Positions 1 to 6,818 of a stretch of DNA of 44,246 bases are shown in pieces. A model generated the notes under the pieces. It was not told the DNA's origin, did not search any database, and saw nothing but the letters and a program-made list of their open reading frames with translations. The stretch is from the NCBI RefSeq assembly GCF_011057645.1, contig NZ_JAALGE010000019.1:1-44246 (forward strand). The letters are read 5' to 3'. Numbering within the stretch: position 1 is the stretch's first letter; every line of letters begins with the position of its first letter. A program made the position numbers and the translations under genes. This DNA is from Marisediminicola senii. GTDB lineage: Bacteria; Actinomycetota; Actinomycetes; Actinomycetales; Microbacteriaceae.

Positions 1-216
1 CACCAGGCTCTCCCCCACCCTCTTCGTGGGCAGCGTCGGATGGGAATAAGAGCCGGGGGGTGCGACGCTCGCCGCGCTCGCCGCGCTCGCCGCGCTCGCC
101 GCGACGGCCGCGCTCGCCGCGCTCGCCGCGACGGCCGCCGTTCCCATACCGAGGGTGAGCGCGGTGGCCGCCAGCGTGGCGGCGATGATCCAGCGGGTGC
201 GTTTCGGGGAGTCCAT
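1..216 (-). CDS. Secreted protein with Ala-Ala-Ser repeat, 5' part only
   Basis: The first 72 codons are visible; the gene continues beyond the left edge. The start is ATG at 216, with a GAGGAAGG ribosome binding site at 224-231. The N-terminus (MDSPKRTRWIIAATLAATAL) is a typical Sec signal peptide with a basic n-region and a hydrophobic core. It is followed by a run built from repeated Ala-Ala-Ser triplets, and then a Pro/Ser/His-containing segment. Signal peptide followed by low-complexity linker is common in exported actinobacterial proteins, but no domain is visible before the edge, so no function can be assigned. It lies 132 bp downstream of the amidohydrolase stop on the same strand and could be cotranscribed or independent. 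Confidence 0.6.
   Translation of the reverse strand, partial: MDSPKRTRWIIAATLAATALTLGMGTAAVAASAASAAVAASAASAASAASVAPPGSYSHPTLPTKRVGESLV
64..139. repeat. 9-bp tandem repeat (GCTCGCCGC units) coding Ala-Ala-Ser
   Basis: GCTCGCCGC is repeated in tandem, interrupted twice by the variant GACGGCCGC. The unit is nine bases, so copy-number change keeps the reading frame. It encodes the Ala/Ser-rich stretch directly after the signal peptide of the partial secreted protein. Confidence 0.8.
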
Positions 217-348
217 GGGTCTGCCTTCCTCGGGCCTGGAGCGGACACTGTCTGGGGGGTCGATCCCCTCGAGTGTGCTCGGGCCGAAGCAGCCAGCTCT
301 AGGGCCAGAAGTCCTAACTCCTGCCGCCGGACGCCATCACGCGCCCGG

Positions 349-1815
349 TCATACCTCCGTTGCCACGTGCGTCGAACTCGTGCGGTAGTCGGTGTACTGG
401 TACGGGTTGTCGAGGATCTTGGTGGCGGGGATGTCGGGGTTCATTCCGGCGTTCCAGACCTCCTCGCCGAGCACCGACTGCAGGTGCGTGACGGTGTCTT
501 CGACGGCCTTGCGGGCGGCGTGGATCTGCGTGCCGACGAGCTCGTTGTCGTACTTGGCGATGCGGCCGTTCACGAGCACCGTATGCACCTCGGCGCGGTT
601 CGCCTGCAGGGCGATGTGCCCGTAGGGGTTCACCAGCGGGAACATCGACGGCGACGCGTCGTTCTTGACCAGCACCACGTCGGCCTTCTTGCCGACCTCG
701 AGGCTGCCGACGCGGTCGCTGGCGCCGACGGCATCCGCTCCACCCCGGGTCGCCCAGTCGACGACGTGCTCCGAGCGCAGGTGTGAGTGCGTGACGGTGT
801 CCCCGACCTCGTGCGCCTTCATGTGCTCGATCGACCGGTCGGCGCCGAGGGTCGCGCGCATCGCGGCGAACAGGTCGCTGCTGAACCACACGCTGGTGTC
901 GACCGACAGCGAGACGGGGATGCCGTGCTCGCGCAGCACCCACGACGGCGGGTAGCCCTGGCCACAGCTCTGCTCGCTCTCGGTCGACAGCGACACCGAG
1001 CCGCCGGTCGCCGCGATGCGCTGGTAGGAGTCGTGGCTGAGGGTGGCCGCGTGCACGTAGACGGTGTCGTCGCGCATGAACCCGTTCTCGTACATCAGGC
1101 GGATGCCGTCGTCGTTGGTCGCCCCCCACACGCCCGCGTGCGTGGTGACCGCGAGGTCGAGGTCGCGCGCCACCTCGAATGCGCGGCGCTCGGGAAAGGC
1201 CGGGTCGCCCGTCACGTCGAACGCCATCTGGAATCCGAGGGTTTCGGACGACCGGTCGCGTGCCGTCGCGAAGTTCTTGAACTCCTCGGAGTCCGCCCAC
1301 TCCCAGGGGCCGGCGAAGATGTTGCCGTAGGCGAGCACCGAGCGGCCGGGCGCCTCCTCGAGGGCTGCGAGCGCCGCCTCGGCGTGCTCGGAGGTGCGCA
1401 GCCCGTGCGACCAGTCGACGGTGGTGGTGATTCCAGCGTCGATCGCGTCGAGCGACGACAGCAGGTTTCCGGCGTAGACGTCCTGCGGGCGGAACTGCTT
1501 GCCGTGCTCGAGGTAGTACCAGACGAAGTACTGGGTGAGGGTCCAGTCGGCACCGTACCCGCGCATCGCGGTCTGCCACATGTGGCGGTGGGTGTCGATC
1601 ATCCCAGGCATGAGGATGCCGCGTGCCGCGTCGATCTCGAAGGTGCCTGGCGGCACCTCGAGGCCGACGCCGATCGCGGCGATGCTGTCGCCGACCACGA
1701 GCAGGTCGGCCCCGTGGAGTACGCGGCGCGACGCATCCATCGTCAGGATCGTGGCATTGCGGAACGCCGTCGACGGCGGTGCCTGCTCGGGAAGTGCGGG
1801 TGCGGGGATGGTCAT
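349..1815 (-). CDS. Amidohydrolase of the TRZ/ATZ (deaminase/chlorohydrolase) type
   Basis: A 488-residue metal-dependent hydrolase. The start at 1815 is chosen for its AAGGAG site six bases upstream (1821-1827). The N-terminal beta-sandwich leads into DTHRHMWQT, giving the HxH metal ligands His76 and His78. Further down are THAGVWG, the VHAATLSHD region, and SVDTS, which supplies the usual aspartate ligand. This arrangement is that of the atrazine chlorohydrolase / hydroxydechloroatrazine / cytosine-guanine deaminase branch of the amidohydrolase superfamily, whose members remove amino, halide or similar groups from rings. It is the last gene of the ring-cleavage operon, 50 bp after the LigA-type gene. 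I infer that it prepares or processes a substituted aromatic or heterocycle for that pathway. The true substrate is unknown; an annotation as cytosine deaminase would be an over-call. Confidence 0.87.
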   Translation of the reverse strand: MTIPAPALPEQAPPSTAFRNATILTMDASRRVLHGADLLVVGDSIAAIGVGLEVPPGTFEIDAARGILMPGMIDTHRHMWQTAMRGYGADWTLTQYFVWYYLEHGKQFRPQDVYAGNLLSSLDAIDAGITTTVDWSHGLRTSEHAEAALAALEEAPGRSVLAYGNIFAGPWEWADSEEFKNFATARDRSSETLGFQMAFDVTGDPAFPERRAFEVARDLDLAVTTHAGVWGATNDDGIRLMYENGFMRDDTVYVHAATLSHDSYQRIAATGGSVSLSTESEQSCGQGYPPSWVLREHGIPVSLSVDTSVWFSSDLFAAMRATLGADRSIEHMKAHEVGDTVTHSHLRSEHVVDWATRGGADAVGASDRVGSLEVGKKADVVLVKNDASPSMFPLVNPYGHIALQANRAEVHTVLVNGRIAKYDNELVGTQIHAARKAVEDTVTHLQSVLGEEVWNAGMNPDIPATKILDNPYQYTDYRTSSTHVATEV

Positions 1816-1865
1816 GGTGGCTCCTTTGCCGGGGTGCTTCGGGGTGTGGATGCTGGGGGTGGGGG

Positions 1866-2231
1866 TTACAGCGCGACGCTCGGGTAGTCCGTGCCCATCC
1901 ATCGCGCCAGGTTGGCCCCGTATTCGCGCTGGAACGACAGCGGGCCGAACTCGGACGCGTAGTCCTCGTCGTAGATGGCGATGAAGATGGTGAGCGACAG
2001 GAAGAAGTGCGCCCCGAGCTCGAACAGGGTCACGTAGTCATGGGCGATGAGCGCCTCGCGCTCGCGGTCGGTGAACGACAGCCAGGTGGTTCTCTCGCTG
2101 CGGTTGAGCCACTGGCCGCGCTCGAGCTCCCATCGCTCGAGGAGTGCCGCGGGGTCTGCCTTGTACGCGGCGAGCAGCTCGGGGTCGCCGTCGACCTGGT
2201 AGAGGAACTTGTTGACGTAGTACTTGCTCAT
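1866..2231 (-). CDS. LigA-type alpha subunit of extradiol ring-cleavage dioxygenase
   Basis: A 121-residue protein resembling the small subunit of protocatechuate 4,5-dioxygenase (LigA family). Family-like stretches are MSKYYVNKFLYQV at the start and the helical core with DREREALI and GAHFFLSLTIFIA. The start at 2231 overlaps the stop of the large-subunit gene by four bases (ATGA), and a GGAGGGAG ribosome binding site lies inside that gene, so the subunits are translationally coupled. In LigAB enzymes this subunit caps the active site of the catalytic beta subunit. It probably forms a heteromer with the product of 2228-3088. The conservative C-terminus (LARWMGTDYPSVAL) shows no truncation. 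Confidence 0.85.
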   Translation of the reverse strand: MSKYYVNKFLYQVDGDPELLAAYKADPAALLERWELERGQWLNRSERTTWLSFTDREREALIAHDYVTLFELGAHFFLSLTIFIAIYDEDYASEFGPLSFQREYGANLARWMGTDYPSVAL

Positions 2232-3088
2232 TCCGGTGCTCCCTCCGGGTACCAGGTGACGTAGGCCTCCATGGTGTGGAACAGGTCGAGGCTGTCGACG
2301 TAGCTCGCCTCGATGGGGCCGGCGATGCCCATCATGAGGATGAGGTCCATGAACCCGTGCGTGGCGTTGCCGCTGGCGGTCATGCTCTCGTGCGTGACGT
2401 TGGCGAGGATCGCGTCGATGTCGCCGGTGCGCAGCCATTCGATGGCCTGCCGGTCGAACACCGGGTCGGGGCCCGTCTCGCCGAACTGGCGGGGCCCACC
2501 GAGCTCGAGCGAGAGGTGCCCGCTGCTGACCGCGGCGACGCGCTGCTCGCCCGGCCACTCGTCGATGACCGAGCGGATGGCGCGACCCAGATCCCAGAAC
2601 CGCTTCGGGCTCGGCAGCGGCGGCGCGAAGATGTTGGTGTAGATCGGAACGATCGGCAGGTCGGCGTCGGGGCGCGTGGTGATGATGGGGCAGATGATCG
2701 AGTGGTCGATCTTGAGTTCGTGGCTGACCGAGAAGTCGAAGCCGCGATCCATCAGCCCCTGCAGCATGTAGCCGGAGAGCTCCTCGTGGCCCTCGAGCAG
2801 GTAGGGCGGGATGCCGAACTCGCGGGTCTCGTTGTAGAACGTGGCGTCGTACTGCGGCTGCTTGCCGATGAGGAACGTCGGGTAGTTGTCGGAGAAGAAC
2901 TGGTGGAAGTGGTCGGCCCCGACCATGACGAGCACGTCGGGCTTCGCCGCGGTGAGGGTCTCGCGGTATGCCTCGACCTTGCGCTTCCACTCGTCGGCCT
3001 GCGGCATGCGCTCCTCGGGCGGCGCCGTGGTGGCCTTGAGGTAGAACGGGTGGTGGGTGGTTGCGAGCACCGCGCTCAGTGTTGCCAT
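2228..3088 (-). CDS. LigB-type catalytic subunit of class III extradiol dioxygenase
   Basis: A 286-residue protein of the LigB/class III extradiol dioxygenase family, which uses non-haem Fe(II) to cleave a catecholic ring next to the hydroxyls. Visible elements are ATTHHP with His12, GADHFHQFF with His60 (the two expected histidine ligands), and SSGHLSLELG, the region holding the catalytic histidine. The start at 3088 follows an AAGGAGA site at 3094-3100. It partners the overlapping LigA-type gene. The likely ring substrate is a catechol carboxylate such as protocatechuate or gallate, or a derivative produced by the amidohydrolase. Divergence within LigB enzymes makes the exact substrate uncertain. 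No 4-oxalomesaconate hydratase, aldolase or PDC dehydrogenase gene is visible nearby, so the product is probably processed by an unusual lower route. Confidence 0.87.
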   Translation of the reverse strand: MATLSAVLATTHHPFYLKATTAPPEERMPQADEWKRKVEAYRETLTAAKPDVLVMVGADHFHQFFSDNYPTFLIGKQPQYDATFYNETREFGIPPYLLEGHEELSGYMLQGLMDRGFDFSVSHELKIDHSIICPIITTRPDADLPIVPIYTNIFAPPLPSPKRFWDLGRAIRSVIDEWPGEQRVAAVSSGHLSLELGGPRQFGETGPDPVFDRQAIEWLRTGDIDAILANVTHESMTASGNATHGFMDLILMMGIAGPIEASYVDSLDLFHTMEAYVTWYPEGAPE

Positions 3089-3181
3089 GTTCTCTCCTTC
3101 GAGGACTGCGAGACGTTCTGGTTCGTGCGGGGGTGGGTTCGAGCGTGGGTTCGTGCGGGTGGTCGGTCGGTCGGCAGCGTG

Positions 3182-4012
3182 TCAGTCGGTCGGCGGTCGG
3201 TAGACCGCGTTGCGGTCGACCGAGTGGTAGATGTCGGGCGCGATCGGGTTCTCGCGTTCCTCGGCGAGGTGGCCGATGATGCCCGCGGTGCGGGCGAGCA
3301 GCGCGAACCCGCGCAGCAGGTCGATGGGCAGGCCGAGGTCGGCGAGCGCGGCCCCGGCGACACCGGCACCGTTGAGCGGCAGCTTCTTGCCCAGCACGGA
3401 TTCGTTCACCCGCCCGATGGCCTCGAACAGGCGCAGGTGCGGGCCGCGCACCCCCTCGTCGTCCGCGATGCGGATGATCACGTCGGTGCGGGGATCGCGC
3501 ACCTTGTGCACGGGGTGCCCGAGCCCCGGAACCCGGAGGCCACGCGACTTTCCGTCGACGAGGAGGGCCGCCGCCGTGGCATCCCAGTCATCGTCGGTGA
3601 ATGCCGTGGTGTCGCCGAGGCCGTCGAGCGCCTCGTGCAGGTACTTTCCGGTGTCTTCGGTGACGCCGAGAAAGCGCGAGCCGCCGCCGAGGAGCCCGGC
3701 CGCGATCGCCCCCTGCAGCGAGTCGGGCGCGGAGTAGTAGGTCATGCGTGCGGCGATGGCGGTCGGGGTGAACCCGTGGTCGGCGAGCGAGACGAGCACG
3801 GCCTCGAACACCCGCAGCTGCTGGGGGGTCGGCCGACGCTTCGCGGCGAGCCAGAACGCGAGCTCGCCGAACGACACCGTTCCGAGCAGGTCGTTCGCGA
3901 GGTCGTGTCCGAGGAGGGAGATCGAGTCGGAGTCGCTCGTGCCGATGCCGGTCGGGTACTGCGGCGTGGCGGGCTGGGGCGCTGGGGGCTGGGCGGCGGT
4001 CGGCTGGGTCAT
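3182..4012 (-). CDS. Citryl-CoA lyase-like protein (citrate synthase superfamily)
   Basis: A 276-residue protein of the citryl-CoA lyase / citrate synthase-like family, which makes or breaks C-C bonds in CoA thioesters of citrate-like acids. Supporting motifs are the N-terminal TGIGTSDSDSISLLGHDL, the central PDSLQGAIAAGLLGGGSRF, and VPGLGHPVHKVRDPR, which contains the catalytic GHPVHK histidine. The first 20 residues are a Pro/Ala/Gln-rich tail. Its ATG (4010-4012) overlaps the CoA-transferase stop by four bases, so the two are coupled. Together they suggest CoA activation of a tertiary hydroxy acid followed by retro-Claisen cleavage. The substrate is inferred from context only. The next gene starts after a 93-bp gap containing two copies of GGTTCGTGCGGG. 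Confidence 0.85.
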   Translation of the reverse strand: MTQPTAAQPPAPQPATPQYPTGIGTSDSDSISLLGHDLANDLLGTVSFGELAFWLAAKRRPTPQQLRVFEAVLVSLADHGFTPTAIAARMTYYSAPDSLQGAIAAGLLGGGSRFLGVTEDTGKYLHEALDGLGDTTAFTDDDWDATAAALLVDGKSRGLRVPGLGHPVHKVRDPRTDVIIRIADDEGVRGPHLRLFEAIGRVNESVLGKKLPLNGAGVAGAALADLGLPIDLLRGFALLARTAGIIGHLAEERENPIAPDIYHSVDRNAVYRPPTD

Positions 4013-5274
4013 GGCAGTCGGTGGCTTTCGTCGTCGGGGTCGCTGGCGAGCCAGTCGCGGATGGCGGTGCTGTCGTGGCCGAGGGCCGGCGGCGGGGAGT
4101 CGTACCTGGCCGGGGTGAGAGAGAAGTCGATGGCGTTGCGCACCATGGGAACGGCGGCGTCGCCCTCGCCGACCTGCACGACGGGCCGGAGGCCCAGGCT
4201 CTCGGCGAGCGCCACTCCCCCGTCGATGGTGTTGATCGGGCCGCAGGCGACGCCGGCGCGGGTGAGCTCGTCGAACCATTCGGCCGTGGTCTTCGTCGAC
4301 AGCGCATCGACGATGAGAGGCCGCAGTGCCGCGCGGTTGGTGTTGCGGTCGACGGTGCGGGCGAACCGGTCGTCGGTGGTCCATTCCGGATGCCCGAGCG
4401 CCGCTGCCAGCTTCGCGAACTGCGGGTCGTTCGCGGCCACGACCACGAGGTCGCCGTCACTGGTCGGCAGCGGCTCGTAGGGGAACAGGCTGGGGTGCGC
4501 GTTGCCCATGCGCGACGGTACCTTTCCGCCCGCGACGTAGGTCGACGAGTGGTTGGCCATCGCCGAGAGCGCGGTCGACAGCAGGTTGACCTCGACGTGC
4601 TGGCCGGCCCCGGTGCGGGTGCGGTGGTTGAGGGCGGCGAGGATACCGACGGTCGCCTGCATTCCGGTCATGATGTCGAACACCGACACCCCGCTGCGGA
4701 ACGGCGTGCCATCGGCGTCGCCGGTGAGGCTCATGAGCCCGGACGCGGCCTGCACGATGAGGTCGTAGCCGGGAAGACCGGCCCCGCCGTCGGACCCGAA
4801 CCCGCTGATCGACGCGTAGATGACGGCGGGGTTCGCCGCGCTGACCGACGCGTAGTCGAGGCCGAACTTGGCGAGCCCGCCCGGCTTGAAGTTCTCGATC
4901 ACGATGTCGGCCCGGCGGGCGAGCTCCTGGGCCAGCAGGCGGTCGTCGGCGTCGCGAAAGTCGAGGGTCACGCTCTTCTTGTTGCGGTTGACGCCGATGT
5001 AGTAGGTCGAGATGCCGTCGCGTTCCGGGGGCAGCCACTGGCGGGTCTCGTCGCCGCCCGGTCCCTCGACCTTGACGATGGTGGCGCCGAGGTCTCCCAT
5101 GATCTGGGTGGAGTACGGGCCGGCCAGAACGCGGGAGAAATCGGCCACGAGGAGCCCGTCGAGGGGGCCGGCTGCGGGCTCCGTGCCGGCCGTGCTGCCG
5201 GGCTCGGTGCCCGCGTCGGCGCGGTGCCCGGTGCCGTCGCGGGTGGGTGACGCCTGCGGTGTCGTCGTCGACAT
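4009..5274 (-). CDS. CaiB/BaiF (class III) CoA transferase
   Basis: A 421-residue class III CoA transferase, which moves CoA between carboxylic acids through a covalent aspartyl intermediate. The domain begins at LDGLLVADFSRVLAGPYST near residue 40 and continues with GATIVKVEGPGGDETR, FKPGGLAKFGLDY and PGYDLIVQAASG, the last containing the expected nucleophilic Asp. The preceding 38 residues are a Thr/Gly/Glu/Pro-rich extension. No other in-frame start exists before the domain, so ATG 5274 is retained although no good Shine-Dalgarno sequence precedes it. It is the first gene of the minus-strand operon, coupled to the citryl-CoA lyase. It probably activates a di- or tricarboxylic ring-cleavage product, using succinyl-CoA or acetyl-CoA as donor; the acid is unknown. 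Confidence 0.88.
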   Translation of the reverse strand: MSTTTPQASPTRDGTGHRADAGTEPGSTAGTEPAAGPLDGLLVADFSRVLAGPYSTQIMGDLGATIVKVEGPGGDETRQWLPPERDGISTYYIGVNRNKKSVTLDFRDADDRLLAQELARRADIVIENFKPGGLAKFGLDYASVSAANPAVIYASISGFGSDGGAGLPGYDLIVQAASGLMSLTGDADGTPFRSGVSVFDIMTGMQATVGILAALNHRTRTGAGQHVEVNLLSTALSAMANHSSTYVAGGKVPSRMGNAHPSLFPYEPLPTSDGDLVVVAANDPQFAKLAAALGHPEWTTDDRFARTVDRNTNRAALRPLIVDALSTKTTAEWFDELTRAGVACGPINTIDGGVALAESLGLRPVVQVGEGDAAVPMVRNAIDFSLTPARYDSPPPALGHDSTAIRDWLASDPDDESHRLP

Positions 5275-5299
5275 GGAGAGCCGTTTCGTTTTCGGAGGG

Positions 5300-5329
5300 T
5301 TGTCCGCTGTGCGGACAGGTGCCTATAGT
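5300..5329 (+). promoter_or_regulatory. IclR-type operator inside a sigma70-like promoter
   Basis: TGTCCGC-TGT-GCGGACA (5301-5317) is a perfect 7+3+7 palindrome in the spacing typical of IclR-family operators. It lies on a plus-strand promoter with -35 TTGTCC (5300-5305), an 18-bp spacer and -10 TATAGT (5324-5329). It sits 27 bp from the CoA-transferase start on one side and about 50 bp from the IclR start on the other, so one protein dimer could control both directions. Confidence 0.7.
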
Positions 5330-5367
5330 GAACGACAAAAGAGCAGCCGCGTCAACCAGGCAGATGC

Positions 5368-6246
5368 ATGGGTGGCGAAATCCACAGCGAATTGCGGTGG
5401 CTAGGCTGGGCACGGCATTCCGAGACTGGCCGGACGGTGGTGAAGGTGCGCGAGATCGAGAATCCCGACTTCATCGAGGCGATCGCCCGCGGGGTGGATG
5501 TGCTCAAGGCCTTCGGCCCCGGAAAGCCGCGGATGACGCTGTCCGAGGTCGCCGCGGCATCCAGCCTCGCCCGCCCGACGGCCAGGCGCATCCTGATCAC
5601 GTTCACCGAACTCGGTTACGTGCGCGCCGACGACGGCGGGTTCACCCTGACCCCGCGGGTGCTCGAACTGGGTATGGCCTACATCGCGTCGAGCAACATC
5701 TGGGAGCTCTCGCAACCGCACCTGCAGGACCTCAGCGAGCGGGTCGGCGAGTCGTGCTCGATCGCGCAGCTCGACGGTTCGGACATCGTCTACGTCGCGC
5801 GGGTCGCGGTGCCCAAGCTCGTCGCGTTCTCGGTCTCGATCGGCACCCGCTTTCCCGCCGTCGCGACATCGCTCGGCAAGGTGCTGCTCGCCGCGCTCAC
5901 CGCAGACGAGCTCGACGCCGTGCTCGCGACGGAATCCCGGTCGGTGGCCCGCGCAGTGTGGTCGCCCGACCGGGCGGAGATCGACGAGACGCTGCGGGAG
6001 GTGCGCGAGCGCGGCTGGGCGATGACCGACCAGCAGCTCGCCCCGTCGATCCGCTCGGTCGCCGCCCCCGTGCGCGGCGCGGACGGCACCGTGGTGGCCG
6101 CGGTCAACGTCAACACCCACGCGTTCGAAACCAGCCTCGAGACACTCGTCGACGAGTACCTGCCCCAGCTGCTGCGCACCGCGACCGATATCGGCGAGGA
6201 TTGGGCGCGCTGGGACTCCCTGCCCACGAAGGCGATCCGACCATGA
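5368..6246 (+). CDS. IclR family transcriptional regulator
   Basis: A 292-residue regulator. The N-terminal winged helix-turn-helix covers MTLSEVAAASSLARPTARRI, followed by the C-terminal IclR effector domain with SCSIAQLDGSDIVYVAR and the conserved VNVNTHAFE segment. The segment NPDFIEAIARGVDVLKAF before the helix-turn-helix is characteristic of the PcaR/PobR/PcaU group that controls aromatic-acid catabolism. The start could be ATG 5368 or one of two GTG codons at 5437-5442; family lengths favour the later ones, and no site has a strong Shine-Dalgarno sequence. It is divergent from the ring-cleavage operon and shares the palindrome at 5301-5317, which it probably binds. The stop overlaps the reductase start by four bases. 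Confidence 0.9.
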   Translation: MGGEIHSELRWLGWARHSETGRTVVKVREIENPDFIEAIARGVDVLKAFGPGKPRMTLSEVAAASSLARPTARRILITFTELGYVRADDGGFTLTPRVLELGMAYIASSNIWELSQPHLQDLSERVGESCSIAQLDGSDIVYVARVAVPKLVAFSVSIGTRFPAVATSLGKVLLAALTADELDAVLATESRSVARAVWSPDRAEIDETLREVRERGWAMTDQQLAPSIRSVAAPVRGADGTVVAAVNVNTHAFETSLETLVDEYLPQLLRTATDIGEDWARWDSLPTKAIRP

Positions 6247-6782
6247 CCGACGTGCTCATCATCATCGCCAGCACCCGCAGCGTGCGCGTCGGCGGGGCCG
6301 TGGGGCGGTGGGTCGAGGCGCGGGTCGCCGCCTCCGCGGGGCTCGAGGCGCGCATCGTCGACCTGCGGGAGCTCGACCTGCCGATGATGGACGAGCCGAA
6401 GCATCCACGACTCAAGGACTACACCAGGCAGACCACGTGGCAATGGAGTGCGACGGTGGAGGCGGCCGACGCCATCGTGCTCGTGATGCCCGAGTACAAC
6501 CACAGCTTCACCGCACCGCTCAAGAACGCGATCGACTACCTGCACGGCGAGTGGGCCGGCAAGCCCATCGGCATGGTCAGCTACGGCGGCATCTCGGCGG
6601 GCAGCCGCGCCGTCGTCGCGCTGCAGCCGGTGCTGGTGAACCTCGGGGCCCGCCTGCTTCCGGCGAACGTCGAGCTCGCCTGGGTCGCGGAGAGCATCGT
6701 CGACGGCGAGTTCGTGGCGACTGACCGGCAGGACCGTGCCATCGCCGCGATGCTGGCCGCCTTGGCCGCGCTCGCCGGGTAG
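6243..6782 (+). CDS. NAD(P)H-dependent FMN reductase
   Basis: A 179-residue flavodoxin-fold protein of the NADPH-dependent FMN reductase family, which reduces flavin or small quinones using NAD(P)H. Recognisable elements are IIIASTRSVRVGG (phosphate-binding loop), VLVMPEYNHSFTAPLKNAID and GMVSYGGISAGSRA. ATG 6243 overlaps the IclR stop (ATGA), so it is cotranscribed with the regulator. It may supply reduced flavin to an oxygenase or keep quinones formed from the catechol substrate reduced; both are inference. The C-terminus is an Ala/Leu-rich helix. It ends 36 bp before the convergent STAND gene. Confidence 0.87.
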   Translation: MTDVLIIIASTRSVRVGGAVGRWVEARVAASAGLEARIVDLRELDLPMMDEPKHPRLKDYTRQTTWQWSATVEAADAIVLVMPEYNHSFTAPLKNAIDYLHGEWAGKPIGMVSYGGISAGSRAVVALQPVLVNLGARLLPANVELAWVAESIVDGEFVATDRQDRAIAAMLAALAALAG

Positions 6783-6818
6783 TGCTGCCGGGTGGTGCTT
6801 TTCGGGTAGTGCTGTCGG

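Noticed and set aside
2276-4480. 734-codon open frame on the plus strand
   Set aside because: It is antisense to the LigB, lyase and transferase genes, whose proteins are clearly recognisable. Long antisense frames are usual in GC-rich DNA, and its translation is Arg/Val/Asp-rich without domains.
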